A DNA stretch of 64,000 nucleotides, from assembly GCA_949318235.1 (NCBI GenBank), contig OX439136.1:5558009-5622008 (forward strand), in the 5' to 3' direction. Within the stretch, counting starts at the first letter, position 1; every line of letters begins with the position of its first letter. Under the pieces are notes generated by a model, which saw nothing but the letters and a program-made list of their open reading frames with translations, did not search any database and was not told the DNA's origin. The position numbers and the translations under genes are program-made. Source of the DNA: Ecdyonurus torrentis (Eukaryota > Arthropoda > Insecta > Ephemeroptera > Heptageniidae). Below are positions 10,022 through 21,603 of the stretch, piece after piece.

Positions 10022-11060
10022 CACGGAGAGAAATTTACTAACTAAATCAACTCATTTTATTGAGTTGATTATTTTTAGGTTCATTTGACTCAAGCCACTA
10101 TTTTCTATAAAGTAACTGACAAAATGTGATTTGTTGTTTTAATTGAAAGTTTTCAGCTAGCAGGTATTTAACTTTTGAGCTATTTTAACAATAAGTTGAG
10201 TTATTTCAATTGTTGAGATGATTTTTTTGAATAGCGGGGTTAGTAAATGTGAATCAACTACCTGGCTGTTAGTATTGTCTGAGACGCAGCCAATACGCAA
10301 TAGCGTGGGCTGACGTCACGTCACGCGCTGCAGGGTCAACGAATCAGCGCGTGCAGCTGCGTATAAAAGCGCTCTGCCACAACCTCAGTCAGTCACTTCA
10401 CTCGCTCAGCTCAGTCAGTTAGCAGATGTGGTCTAAGCCATCTCTAGCTGTACAGAGCTCTCTGCGCGGAGCCTTTACTAATAAGTCCCAGGAAAATTTG
10501 ATGATATTTTGCAATAAAGCTCATATCCTATACCCTCTTACACCAACACCTCCCAACGTTTCCCACCCTTTAAAATGTCTTATAATATGCGGCATACTTT
10601 TTTTTTTTAATATTTATAGCGCGTTTTTGAAGTCATCGATATTTTTACGATATATCGACACGTTCCTTCCATATTTTAAATTCAGTACTTTTGACAATAT
10701 CTGATATAAAAAGTATCGATGTTTTTCTTAATATAACGCCCACACTTAATTAATTTAATTCACTAGTTCAGTTAATCTAAAGTGGTAGTTCTTTCACTCT
10801 CGCCTCGCTGCGCGCGCAGCTTAAAAAAAATGAAATACGAAAGAGTGAAGGCGCAAGCATGAGACTAAAAAACTTCAGTTCTGAGAACTAAACTGCAACT
10901 CAACTTGTCCCTTCAAATAAATAATGTCATGACTTGAAATAACCAAACTTTTTGTAGCTCAAGAAGTTTAGTTGAATCAATCAGTGAGATGCAATGGTTC
11001 GTTTTTAAATGCGCTCTTGAGTTAAAAATATGTTGATTCAACATATAATTTTTCTCCGTG
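10022..11060. mobile_element. CACGG-ended element (about 1.04 kb) enclosing a promoter-like block
   Basis: Starts CACGGAGAGAAATTTAC and ends with the complement-type sequence AATTTTTCTCCGTG. Both subterminal regions are rich in ATCAACTCA/TTGAGTT words in opposite orientation (for example ACTAAATCAACTCA left, TAGTTGAATCAATCAG right). The ends resemble those of family N (2,518; 51,557; 62,681). The interior (10,270-10,870) is more G+C-rich and includes the core promoter described separately. No transposase is recognisable. Confidence 0.5.
10276..10520 (+). promoter_or_regulatory. Pol II core promoter with nearby poly(A) signal; possible solo LTR
   Basis: In order: GCAGCCAATACGC (CCAAT box), TGACGTCA (10,311-10,318, CRE/ATF site), TATAAAAG (10,362-10,369), and two overlapping TCAGTC initiators (10,385 and 10,389). 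The second puts an A 29 bases after the first T of the TATA box. AATAAA follows at 10,513-10,518, only about 125 bases downstream of the inferred start. Promoter plus close polyadenylation signal is how an LTR (U3-R-U5) is organised, but I could not find TG/CA edges with a matching short duplication, so LTR identity is inference. A frame starting ATG at 10,426 has no recognised domain. It could instead be a short-transcript gene or a captured promoter. Confidence 0.6.
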
Positions 11061-12005
11061 TGCTACATTAAATGAAAAAGGTATTTGATTTAAATGTGTG
11101 AAACAACAAATTTTCCTACAAGAACAGGATTGACAGAAGCTCCTAAAAAGTATGCAACTTTTTCAGCATAAATACCAAACTGGTTGTATAAGTATTAGGA
11201 TATTTCCCCCTCACCGTTACGTAGTTTTAAATATAACATTATACTCATACTACACAATAAAATATTGATGCAGTTGACAAAAGTATATAAATTAATATGG
11301 TCAATAAATAAATATTAAACACTCAATAGCTAATCCTATATGGTAAAATTTTTAAAACGTTCACATTAAAAATAATAATAATAAAAATAAAATTCAAACG
11401 AGACTTTATAGGAATATCAGAAATTCGTAATTTAAATATTGTTATGGGGTGACCCACCAGATTTTTACATACTTGAAAGCTTTCTCTTAACATATCACTA
11501 AAAAAAAATAAAAGTTAACGCTTTTTAACTTATAGTCAATCATTTCATTTTCACCCTTAAAAAAAAGTTAAAAATTGCATTTTTTAAATATATTATGTAA
11601 GTTGTTATATAAAAGGGGAGAAAGACTTTACTTTACTAAAACAATAGAAAAAAAAGAAGGTATAAAGCTAAATTTGATTTGTTTACATTTTACGGCACGA
11701 CTGCGTTCAAGCGGACGACAAAAAAAAAAAAAAAAAAAAAAAAAAACTGATGTGATTGCCATTGCATGTGTTTGTGTTTCCCTCTAAAAACATAAAAAAA
11801 CAAACAAGAAAATCAATATGAATTGAGGCGTATCTGAAGTATGTCTAGACGACACATAAAATTGGTAAACTATGTAAACATAGGAACGTTGATTGTACTG
11901 CGTAACTTAGAAGTTTATATTATACACTCTCTTATATAACTATAAGTGTTTATTTTGTATTATTATACTAAATTTCACTACATTGTTTGAAAATCGTATT
12001 ATGGT
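11061..12005. other. A+T-rich intergenic DNA
   Basis: No coding region. A pure poly-A run of about 27 bases at 11,720-11,746 is the only feature. The 70-residue frame across that run is a low-complexity artefact. Confidence 0.5.
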
Positions 12006-12010
12006 ATTAA

Positions 12011-12345
12011 AGTAATATACCAGAAGAAAATATAAGAATTTATATCACAAAACATTTTATGGGACTTACATAAATTACTTTAGTTTGTCTCAAAACCCAA
12101 CTGTAGCTCCGTAGCAGTGATCAGAAAATTTCAATTTATGCAACCTGCACAACATTTTTTTTTTACTAATTTTTGCACGTTTCTGACGTCAGAAGCATGA
12201 ATAATCACGTGAAATGCATATGTTTACAAGCTCTCTCGTGGGGTTACATTAACATTCTGGTAAAAATTGGCATCAGTTTTGAAGATCCCACTTTGTGTTT
12301 ATTCATTAAAAAGCACATGTTGTTTTATGTGGTCTATGGCTTTAA
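12011..12345 (+). mobile_element. TTAA-type element D (copy D4)
   Basis: Left end is diverged (TAATATACCAGAAGAAAATA). TGACGTCA is at 12,184. The right end GGTCTATGGCTTTAAG carries TTAA. Full-length copy. Confidence 0.8.
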
Positions 12346-12368
12346 GAGAAAAAAAGCGAACATTTTTC

Positions 12369-12403
12369 TTCTTCTTCTTTTTTTTTTTTTTTTTTTTTTT
12401 TTT
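12369..12403. repeat. (CTT)n/poly-T tract
   Basis: CTTCTTCTTC followed by about 25 T. The phenylalanine-rich frames crossing it are artefacts. Confidence 0.85.
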
Positions 12404-12900
12404 CGTCTTCTTTACGCATACAGAATACAAAGGGAATTTGAAAACAATGAGTTTTCTAAATAATAAATTAAAAGCTTATTATTAATTAATTAATTTTATA
12501 TTGTTATATAATGCAAAGAGATTAAAATAGAATTCAAACTTTAAAAAAAAGCCAATTGACCGTAATTTACAAAATTGCAACAACTTTTTTTCCAGATGTT
12601 TTACATAAAAAAGCAACTTATTAACTACTTGCTTAATTCAGCTAGATTGAGTGACTGCTCCGTTCTATTACATAAAACAGTATAGCTCTACTCATGATGA
12701 TTCTAAAAAAATTATTTTGAATTATAGAAGTGATTTAAATATATGATAAATATTATTGAAAGCAAGGAACGTGGTTTATACAGTACTAGTGATCCTTAAT
12801 AAGAAATAAAAACAAAAATCTAATTTTTTTCATACTTTTAATAACTCAGTAAAGCTTATAAAATAAAATCTAGTTCTTTGATTGATAAATACTCTAATAT
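12404..12900. other. A+T-rich intergenic DNA
   Basis: Nothing recognised beyond base composition. Confidence 0.5.
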
Positions 12901-12904
12901 TTAT

Positions 12905-13351
12905 AAAGTATGCGTTGATGTTAATATAAATGCCATGTTGGATAACTCCATAACATGAGCCGCATGAAAAATAACGCTTCTTGCTAGTTTAAAAATACAA
13001 AGTAATATTTTTGAGAGCATTGATGTTGTTATAATAGTCAGGGTCGGACTGGCCATAAGGGCTACGCGGCATCCCCGCCGAGGCCCCCCCAGTTTTGAGG
13101 CCCTCAAACTGGTAAAAAAGGTAAAAAAAGGGGCGTGGTTGCAAAAATGAGGCCCCTCTCGGAGGATCCCCGCCGAGGCCTTTTCACCCCAGTCCGACCC
13201 TGATAATAGTTAGAGTATTGTGTGAAAAAAAAAAATCGTGAAATGGCCAAAAATGAAGTTTGTCCTACATGATACAAGCAATGTTATTCATTACTATAGT
13301 ATGGCATCCAAGCACATTAAATATAACATCATGCGCATACACCCTATATAG
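12905..13351. mobile_element. Element I (copy I1), split by a hAT-type insertion
   Basis: Core words GCCATGTTGGATAACTC, TATTTTTGAGAGCATTGATG, AGTTTGTCCTACATGATAC and GCATACACCCTATATA align with copies at 18,140, 29,878, 49,455 and 54,690. The family is about 300 bp with ends of the form TATAGGGTGTATGC. The hAT-type element at 13,039 lies within it. Confidence 0.75.
13039..13202. mobile_element. hAT-type MITE, CAGGGTCGGACTGG ends, nested in I1
   Basis: Terminal inverted repeats CAGGGTCGGACTGG and CCAGTCCGACCCTG. Flanked by a perfect 8-bp direct repeat ATAATAGT (13,031-13,038 and 13,203-13,210). Eight-base duplications with CA(G)-start ends are diagnostic of hAT insertion. The interior is G+C-rich (GCCGAGGCC repeated), 164 bp, with no coding capacity. 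Related ends occur at 34,812 and 54,490. Confidence 0.93.
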
Positions 13352-13704
13352 TACTGTAGGCAAAGCTGATATGAAAAGTTTTTAAATGACACCTCAACAT
13401 ATTCACAATTTGTCATGTATAACATTTCTTTCAAGTAAAAAATAATGAGATCTAAAATTGTAATGATAAAAAAAGTATGCATTAAAACATTATTATAAAA
13501 TAAATGATTGAAATCAGAGATGCAAGAAAAGGAAGTTTCGTAACATTTTGATTATGTTAAACAGGTGTAGCGTAACCATCGTTATAATAATAATAATACA
13601 ACGTGTTATACCATAACCTAACTATGTAAACTCTTTCTCTTGTATCTCTGGTTGAAATGCGTTCATTCCATGACATTAGAAAACTAAAATGAGGTCAATG
13701 CTTT
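13352..13704. other. A+T-rich intergenic DNA
   Basis: No gene or repeat recognised. Confidence 0.5.
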
Positions 13705-13705
13705 A

Positions 13706-14033
13706 AGGAATAGACCAGAGAAAAACATAAGCATTTAAATCACAAAACACTTGATGGGACTAACATAAATAACATTAGTTTGTCTCAAAACCCAACAGTA
13801 GCCCCGTAGCAGTGATTAGAACATTTTATTTATGCAACCCGCACAACATTTTCATTTTAATTTTTGCGTCATAAATATGAATAGTCACGCAAATTGCATA
13901 CTTTACCGTATTTTCACGCTCTCTCGTGGGGCTACATTAACATTTAGGTAAAAATTGTCATCAGTTTTGAAGATCCCATTTGATGTATATTCATTAAAAA
14001 GCACAATGTTGTTTTACGTGGTCTATGGCTTGA
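13706..14033 (+). mobile_element. TTAA-flanked element D (copy D5)
   Basis: GCTTTAAGGAATAGACCAGA at the left and GGTCTATGGCTTGAA at the right (TTAA changed to TTGAA). The central TGACGTCA has decayed to TGCGTCATAA here. Confidence 0.8.
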
Positions 14034-14050
14034 ATGTGTAACGAGTCATA

Positions 14051-14199
14051 CACATTTCTCCCAATACTACTTCGAGCGGATATAGTGTAACTATGTAAAG
14101 TCAACTGTGATTGGATAGTAGGTTTATAACATGATCTCTGATTGGTTTAGCACTGCGGATTCAGCTTTTGGTGGGAACGACCTTGTTTTGGCTAGAGTG
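14051..14199. mobile_element. TA-flanked MITE, family M (copy M1)
   Basis: Flanked by TA at 14,049-14,050 and 14,200-14,201. Ends CACATTTCTCCCAATAC and GGCTAGAGTG. The interior has GTCAACTGTGATTGG and CTGATTGGTTTAGCAC. The same unit occurs at 50,468 and 55,427, the latter with an exact TA duplication. Confidence 0.8.
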
Positions 14200-14429
14200 T
14201 ATGTAACTGTGGTATGTATTGTACAGCTCTGGAGGAAATTTCCCGAACGGGGCTGCGGCAGCCGCTGCGTTTTCTCATAAAGTGGTTATGGGTTGCCTAT
14301 GCAAATCATTAGGGAACTTATGGCCACAGCTGTAAATACGATACTAAATTTATATTGTCAACAGTCAAACAAATATATTATTTTTTTTCTTTTTTTTTTA
14401 CTGCCATGTATAATACTGTATAAGTAATA

Positions 14430-14461
<32 letters not shown>

Positions 14462-14702
14462 AATGCACTTTTCTTTAGTTGAAAAGAAACCTTTTAGCAT
14501 AATTTGCATATTATTACAAAATAAATACATTTAAATAATATATACCATTTAATATACTTCTGTTATTAAAATACATTAAAAGAAACATTAAAAAGTTAAA
14601 CATTTATAATTTTCATATTATATAAAAAAGTATACATCATATCCATTATAGATTATTATTTCATTACTATACGAGACATGTAACACATTATAAAAACATC
14701 AA
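14200..14702. other. Unassigned segment, G+C-richer start
   Basis: 14,215-14,335 contains a locally G+C-rich block (GGCTGCGGCAGCCGCTGCG) bounded by GTACAGCTCTGG and CCACAGCTGTA, an imperfect inverted pair. It may be a small unclassified element. The rest is A+T-rich with a short (AT)n at 14,434-14,460. Confidence 0.4.
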
Positions 14703-14703
14703 G

Positions 14704-14726
14704 TTTTTTTTTTTTTTTTTTTTTTT
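14704..14726. repeat. Poly-T tract
   Basis: About 23 T. Confidence 0.85.
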
Positions 14727-15132
14727 ATTTCCTTATTTTTATAACTTTCCATTTACAAGTTATATGTACTCAAGTAAGGTAGGTATATACTTCTTCATAC
14801 ATTTGCTTCAATATAAAATGTATATACTCTATAACATCATATATATATATAAGAAAACTAACTTTTATTTCTCTATCTCTCTTATTTTTACGACACAAAA
14901 AGACGTGACATTTTGTGCAAGTGCATTTCAGAATGCACTTATTCTCATAGGGGAATTATACCTAAAGTTTTTTTTCCTTGATGTCAATATTTTTATTTTT
15001 TTTTTCTTCTTCTTCTTCTTCTTTTTTTTTTTTTTTTTTGTCATATTATATTTCTCAAGAGATATTCTCTAGATTTTTTTATATATACACAAAAATGCAA
15101 AAATGATACTTTGATCATTTTTTGATATCTTT

Positions 15133-15233
<101 letters not shown>

Positions 15234-15378
15234 GTTTCTCAATATAAGAGGGTGAATTTTGTGACAACTTTTTTTTCTTCTTCTTCTTCTTTTTTCTTTG
15301 ACACTAACTGACCACACATGGCAAAATTTTATTACTTCTTCTTTATTTCTTCTTGAAACTTCATTTTGAATGGATGTC

Positions 15379-15381
<3 letters not shown>

Positions 15382-15433
<52 letters not shown>
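15382..15433. repeat. (CT)n microsatellite
   Basis: Second CT array, about 52 bp. Confidence 0.97.
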
Positions 15434-15436
<3 letters not shown>

Positions 15437-15939
15437 AATACGTTTTATGTTTTTACCATCATCTCAAATGTAATTTTCAAATAGAAAAGTAGGGTGGAAA
15501 AAAAAAAAAAAAGACATAACAAATTTCTACATTGTATTATATTAAATTGTTAAGTATCCTTTGCTTTATTTATATATAAAAAACATTAACAAATTGGTAT
15601 TTTGATAATATATATATATATTAAAATATTAGTAGGTGCAATACACTAAAGTGGCTACTTAGAAATTCTAACTGTAAGAATTGCAATTCATTTCCAATGC
15701 ATGTTTATGCATTTGCATTTGATTCTACTTTCATATTTAGGTTTAAGTATACAAAAATACTTATTGCTGGAATGTATTTATATATTGTACAAATAATAAT
15801 TTACACAAATTAAAGTTTAAATTGAGGCTAAAAAGTACTGTTTTATTATGGTATGGTAATTTATTTGAAGTTTTTGAAACTTTTATATTTGCAAGGTTGA
15901 CAGCACCGTGAAAAAAATGTAATTAACGTATAACCGCCA
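15434..15939. other. A+T-rich intergenic DNA
   Basis: No coding or repeat signal recognised. Confidence 0.5.
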
Positions 15940-15941
15940 TA

Positions 15942-16111
15942 TTGACTAATAAAGGAACAACAGTTTTGTTTTGAGGCCGACTATAAGCGATTTTGCTCAC
16001 ATCCGCTTCCGTTTCGACGTATAACGCATGCTTAGTAAGTAGAAACGGAAGCGGATGTGACCAAAATCGCTTATAGTTAGCTTCAAAACAATTGTTCCCT
16101 TAACTGGTCAA
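15942..16111. mobile_element. TA-flanked hairpin MITE, family B (copy B1)
   Basis: TA at 15,940-15,941 and 16,112-16,113. Ends TTGACTAATAAAGGAACAAC and GTTCCCTTAACTGGTCAA. The arms carry TATAAGCGATTTTG, CACATCCGCTTCCG and their complements around a centre GCATGCTTAGTAAGT. The TA duplication and about 170-bp size fit a Tc1/mariner-type MITE. Six relatives are in the window. Confidence 0.88.
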
Positions 16112-16420
16112 TATACAAAGCAACGTTAAATGGTCTTAAGTGTTTAGTTGTGGCGCTTTGAACAGTTTGAACTCATACTAAAAATACAAATACGTAAGAA
16201 AAAAAAAAGTGGAAGAAATATCATTTAAAATTCAAAAATACAAATTCATATATTATTTCCATACAGCACTATGTTAATTTTATTCTCCCGTAACTGATTG
16301 TCACTAGTCCTGAAAATTTCATCATATTGAAAGTCGTTACCTCATTAATTTCTAAATGATTTAAAAAAAAATACAAGGATGCATTAACTACAATTATAAT
16401 CCATTAAAATTAAATAATCA

Positions 16421-17622
16421 CTCTAAAAAAAAGTACATTAATTCAGTTACGGATTCTTACTTATTTGAGATAAACACTTTTGAGTTATTATGAGTATAGC
16501 TATAAAACAATGCATTTTAGCAAAATTATAACAATATAGCTATTTTTTTAAAGCCACTTTAAGGTTCGTTCTGTACACTACACACAAAATTGAGCCAGTG
16601 CTCAGAACTTTTTCCTTTGTTATTAACATATGATCACGACGTCACTGCATATTCATGACGTGTAGTTGACTTTTACTTACGATTTATTTAAGAAATAAAA
16701 TTTCTAATGTACTTTTTTATAGTTGAAAATTATTTTTATATTTTTCTGCATGCAAAAAAGTATCAAAAATGCTTAATTTGAGGAAAGTTTGATGTATTTT
16801 GCTTGTGCAAGAATTTGACTTCCTAATAAAATGAGAAGGCACCTCATATCATTCGGACACTCTCGCCAGGCATGTACCGAAGCTTGTTCTGTAAAGTAAA
16901 GTGAATCTCAACAACAGTGATTGGCTGACCAACAAAATACGACACATTCATTGGTTGATCTTGTTTTTTGAGCTAACAATTTTGACAAAAATTGAGTCAC
17001 ATGAAGAGCATGGAACTTTTTTTTTGTGGAGTTTCTTTCATTCTTATCAAGTTCAAAGTTCTAAACGAAGAAATAACCATGATCGACCATATGTATGAAC
17101 GTAGTAAACAGGTAACGAAGTCATAATCAGCTGTTATAACAAAGGAACATATCGACACAAAAGTTGCGCCGGAAGTCTGACTTTGCAGAACGAGCTCGAG
17201 CTGCAAGATGAGCCGTCTCACCTGTCTAGCATTTGCGCCGGAAGTCAAGTTTTAACACAATCAAAAAATGTGATTTCTTCTTGAATCAAACATTTTTTAT
17301 ACATTTTTTTACTCGTTGAAAAATAATTATTATAATATTCATTTAATAAAAAGTATAAAGAAAACTTTATTATTGAAAGAAATCGTAAGTATAAAGTCAA
17401 ATACACGTCTCGAATATGCAGTGACGTCGTGATCATATGTTATTAACAAAGGAAAGAGTTCTGAGCACTGGCCTGGCTCAATTTTGTGTGTATAGTTTAT
17501 AGAACGAACGCTTCAATGTATTATTTTAGCTACTCATAATAACTCAAAATAGTTTATCTCAAATAAGTTGGAGTTTGTAACTGAATTAATATATATATAT
17601 ATATACCCCTTTTTTAGGGTGA
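16421..17622. mobile_element. TA-type MITE, family C (copy C3), split by element U
   Basis: Left terminus CACTCTAAAAAAAAGTACAT and right terminus CCTTTTTTAGGGTG are 1.2 kb apart because element U (16,563-17,510) is inserted in the palindromic centre. The inner flanks are the usual GAGTATAGCTATAAAACAATG and ATTTTAGCTACTCATAATA. Confidence 0.75.
16563..17510. mobile_element. Foldback element U (about 950 bp)
   Basis: Ends GGTTCGTTCTGTACACTACA and ATAGTTTATAGAACGAACG. The arms pair through AATTGAGCCAGTGCTCAGAA, TATGATCACGACGTCAC and further in. The interior holds GTGATTGGCTGACC and CATTCATTGGTTG. A rearranged, reversed copy is at 45,018-45,830. Overlapping short frames on both strands (about 16,900-17,436) fall in the arms and look non-coding. 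Confidence 0.7.
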
Positions 17623-18139
17623 AATCATTAAAATTGTATTTTAAACGTCGTTTTATCGTTTATAATATTTTAAGTGTATGCTGACCTATTTTTCAAGAAA
17701 AACTATTATAGAAAATACTTCTTTTTTTTTGTCATCTTCTTATTATAGATTATAAAATAACATGACATATTGTATTATTGATTATATAACATTTTTATTA
17801 TTATTTTCCATCGTAATTTAATAAGGAAAACATGTTTTCTCTAAGCATGTCACTTTTAACGTGTCATCTTTAATGATAATTTATTTTATATAACAACATC
17901 GTAAATTTTACTGCATACTACAAGACAAGTTAATTTTATTATGGTTTATTATTATACTTGTATTTTATAAACTGCATTTTAATAAATAATGTTTTATCTT
18001 TATAAATATGAAATACAATGGTTTCTATATAATCTACTAATTTATTATTATTTAACTTTATTTATTTATATGATAATTATTTGTTGTTTTTTCATTATGC
18101 TTTGTTTATTTATTATTCATATCAAAATAAATACATAGT
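17623..18139. other. A+T-rich intergenic DNA
   Basis: No gene or repeat recognised. Confidence 0.5.
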
Positions 18140-18440
18140 AGAGTGTGTACGCATGACGTAGAATGCTTTTCAATGCTCTTTTTGAGCAATAAATAATATT
18201 GCTCAGCATAGGACAAACGTAGTTTTTAGTTATTTTCTTAGGAAAATTAGCTTCTTTTTTATTTTATTTTTCTCGCTTACTTAAAAACCTAATTCAATTT
18301 TTTAATAGCATGAATTCTCTCAAAACCATTGATAAGTATTTTTAAACTGTCAAAATGTACCATTTTTTCATACCAGCCCGTGTTATTTAGTACTCACTTA
18401 TGGCTTTGACTTTGACATGAATGAAACAACCCTATATTGT
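18140..18440. mobile_element. Element I (copy I2)
   Basis: Starts GAGTGTGTACGCATGACG, passes through ATTGCTCAGCATAGGACAAA, and ends GACATGAATGAAACAACCCTA. The right-end CCATGTTGGATAAC block is strongly diverged. Confidence 0.6.
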
Positions 18441-18700
18441 TTTCTATTTTCAGCAACGTATATTGTATTGTTTAATTATTTTGTTGCACAGCATAACAAA
18501 TATTATACTTGATATCAGTTATTTAATGATATTGGAAATTAGCAACAATTTACTATATTATGACATTTATATAACATCGATTACGTCATTTCTTTGATTA
18601 ATTTAATATAGTTTGAGAGAGATGACTCGAATTTTTGGTGATCTCAAAATGTGAAATGTAACAGGAAAAAGTTAAAAACAAAAAAATAAATAACAGTACG

Positions 18701-18868
18701 ATTAATAAAGGAACAACTGTTTTAAGGCCGACTTTACGTGATTTTGCTCACATCCGCTTCCGTTTCAACGTTCTGCGCATGCGTAGTAAAAAGAAACGGA
18801 AGCAGATGTGACTGAAATTGCTTATAGTCGGCCTCAAAACAGTTTTCTTTTTCTTTATTAGACAATTG
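18701..18868. mobile_element. Hairpin MITE, family B (copy B2)
   Basis: ATTAATAAAGGAACAACTG at the left and a diverged CTTTTTCTTTATTAGACAAT at the right. The centre has TGCGCATGCG (18,774-18,783). Confidence 0.8.
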
Positions 18869-18883
18869 TTAGGAAAAAATTAA

Positions 18884-19018
18884 AAGGTAAGTTCAGGGAT
18901 TACTACACGAGTTTGCGGGGCTACGAAAAGGTTTTGGGTCATCATATGTGAGTTTATGAATAGTTCTTCTCATTATCTAACATTGAAGAAGCTATGTTGT
19001 AAACCCTGAACTTACTCT
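18884..19018. mobile_element. TTAA-flanked MITE T' (135 bp)
   Basis: TTAA at 18,880-18,883 and 19,019-19,022. Ends AAGGTAAGTTCAGGGATTAC and CCCTGAACTTACTCT. The ends match the long element T at 27,912-29,748 (AGAGGAAGTTCAGGGG), so this is a short internally deleted relative. Confidence 0.75.
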
Positions 19019-19020
19019 TT

Positions 19021-19187
19021 AAATGACTAGTAAAGGAACAACGGTTTTGAGGCTGACTATAAGCGATTTCGGTCACATCTGCTTCCGTTTCTCCTATCTA
19101 CGCATGTGCAGTAAGTCAAAACGAAAGCGGATGTGAGCAAAATTGCTTATAGTCAGCTTCAAAATAGTTGTTCCTTTATTAGTCAAT
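19021..19187. mobile_element. Hairpin MITE, family B (copy B3)
   Basis: AATGACTAGTAAAGGAACAA at the left (overlapping the TTAA of T') and TTGTTCCTTTATTAGTCAAT at the right. The centre is TACGCATGTGCAGTAAG, one change from the usual motif. Confidence 0.82.
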
Positions 19188-20627
19188 TATCCTCCACAGA
19201 TATATTATAATACCCATTAAAAATGACAGTTATTGGTTTAATAAATTATTATTTAAGAATGAGGAGGCCTTCCAAAAATTATAAGGTGTTATTTGAAATA
19301 AAGAATTATAATCTTTTTTGCAAAATAGGCAAATGGTGCAGTCATGGCAAAACAAAGGCCCTATCACTGAACAGCATTGGACATGGAACATCATTGGACA
19401 GCAGTAAAAAACAAAAACAAAATATTTCATTCAAAAGATTATTAAGCGTATTAAGATATATCATTTTAAATTATATTTTCAAGATAATAAGGAATTTAAT
19501 AAATAAAAAAAGTTGATGTTTCACCATATGAATAAATAAAAATATATACCTTAGATTTTTTTCTTGCATATTCTAAAATATGACGTAGTTCTGAATCGAT
19601 AGATATGTGAATTTCTAATTCTTGACTTCAAATGAAATCTTTTTAATAACTTTTTGAAATTTGAAAAATGACGACACGGGTGGCAAATTGTGCATGTAGA
19701 CATAGGAAAATCATCGTTCTTATTGATTGATTCGGGCTCAATATTAAAAAAACTTCAAATCAGTACCATCAAAGCAGTAATGCAGCCAGAAAAAAAAGCT
19801 TGAACATTAACGTATGATTTTTTTATTTAATTTCACAATTTTTTCATCATTTTTTTTTCTTTTGAAGCAATATTTATTATCAAATTATACTATATATAAT
19901 AACATTATATTTTTATTTCTTTGACGAAGAACAAGAAAAAGAAGAAGAAAAATACAAATAGAGTTGTCGTGATTTTTCTACTTTTTTTTTCTTTCTTTTT
20001 ATTTACTCACATTTTCTCATGGGAAAAAAAGGAAAGTTTTGATAAGTAAGAAGATGTGAGGTTAAAAGTCGATAAACAGTTTTTAGTTCCTAAGGGAGTG
20101 ACTGTTTTTTGGTATACACATACAGTTACTTCCATACAATATTCCATTGGGGATTTTATATACTCAAACAAATATACACATTTGTATACTTGGAGTATAA
20201 GTTAGTATATATGTATGTATGAAAATACTGTGTATTCTTTATATATAAACTTTAAGTTTTATAATTGCTTTTGTATTAATGGTATAAAGTAGTATTTAAT
20301 TTATAAAGTATTTGGTTTATATTAAGGGAGTATAAAAAGGATTGAATCTAACATTTTTTTTGTCGGTTGCTATACATAGAATTTTATATATTTTTTTTTT
20401 CATGCTTATACAGTTTTCTTGCTGATTTTCATAATTTTTATTCTTATTACGTTTGTCTGTCTGCATTACTTATTATTTGTCGGAGAACAAAAACAAACAA
20501 ATTTAACATGTATTTGAAAATATTTTTATTAAACAATCAGCGTAGAACGATAAAGACAGCAAACAATATTTATATATTTTATATATATAAATCAGTTTAA
20601 GCCATTATGCCATCAAAAAGTAAATCC
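19188..20627. other. A+T-rich intergenic DNA
   Basis: 1.4 kb with no repeat end I recognise. A plus-strand frame of 97 codons at 19,223-19,516 overlaps a 66-codon minus-strand frame. Neither shows a domain, signal peptide or splice context, and I give them little weight. Confidence 0.45.
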
Positions 20628-21225
20628 ACACTTAAAAAAAAATGGTGCATTACTTTAGTTACGAAATTCATGAAAACATAAACATTTATATCACAAAACA
20701 CTTGATGGGGCTTACATAAATAACATTAATTGGTCTCAAAATCCAACTGTAGCGCCGTAGCAGTGATCAGAAAAATTTGATTTATGCAACCCGCACAACA
20801 ATTTCATACTAATTTTTGCATGTTTCTGACGTCATAAACAGAAATATTCACGCAAATTGCATACTTTACAGTGTTTTTACGCTCTCTTGTGGGGCCACAT
20901 TTACATTCTGGTATAACAATTATCATCAGTTTTGTAGATTCCATTTTGTGTTAAAGAACGTGTTTTTTCATGTTTTCTATGCCTTTTTTTTGTTTTCTAT
21001 ACACTTTTAAGTTATTATGAGCAGCTAAAATAATGCCTTTTAGCAAATTACTAAAAATAGCTAATTTAAGTGGTTTTAATTTTTTTAAGCTATTTTAAGT
21101 TACAATATAGCTATTGTTAATAATTTAACAAAATGCGTCATTTTAGCTACTATTAATAACTTATAAGTGATTATCTTAAATAAGTTAGGATTCGTAACTA
21201 AATAAGTAATGCACCATTTTTTAGA
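20628..21225. mobile_element. TA-type MITE, family C (copy C4), carrying nested D6
   Basis: The left terminus CACACTTAAAAAAAAATGG and AGTTACGAA are interrupted by element D. The interior resumes at CACTTTTAAGTTATTATGAG and ends AATGCACCATTTTTTAGAGTG. Confidence 0.75.
20668..20988 (+). mobile_element. Element D (copy D6) nested in C4
   Basis: Follows the family order: TATCACAAAACACTTGATGG, CTGTAGCGCCGTAGCAGTG, TGACGTCA (20,827), CGCTCTCTTGTGGGG, GTTTTCTATGCC. The first bases of the element are missing. Confidence 0.75.
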
Positions 21226-21549
21226 GTGCTATGTATAAGATCTTACATCTTTTCTTTTTATGAGGTTACAATTCCACCTCACCTATAACAATATTGAACT
21301 ACGCAAAATTAAAATGACCTGGTTGTATCTGTAGACCTCCTTTCTTACAACAGGCCATAATTTAATTAGACCCCAATTATTAAATAAAAATCCAAACTGC
21401 ATCAAAGTATCCTGCAAAACTTTCTTTGTTTTATTTTTATTGACCTTATAAAAATTGTAATGAAATAAATAAAACAAAATTAGAATAATATAATTTATGT
21501 TTATTTTTTATTTATTTTTTTTTGTTACTTACAATTAAGGTACATGGTA

Positions 21550-21551
<2 letters not shown>
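21226..21551. other. A+T-rich intergenic DNA
   Basis: Nothing recognised. Confidence 0.45.

Positions 21552-21601
<50 letters not shown>
21552..21601. repeat. (CT)n microsatellite
   Basis: About 50 bp CT array. Confidence 0.97.

Positions 21602-21603
<2 letters not shown>

Noticed and set aside
18455..18600. Acceptor-like TTCTATTTTCAG followed by 47 open codons
   Set aside because: No donor, strongly hydrophobic composition expected from A+T-rich DNA, ends at a stop without context.
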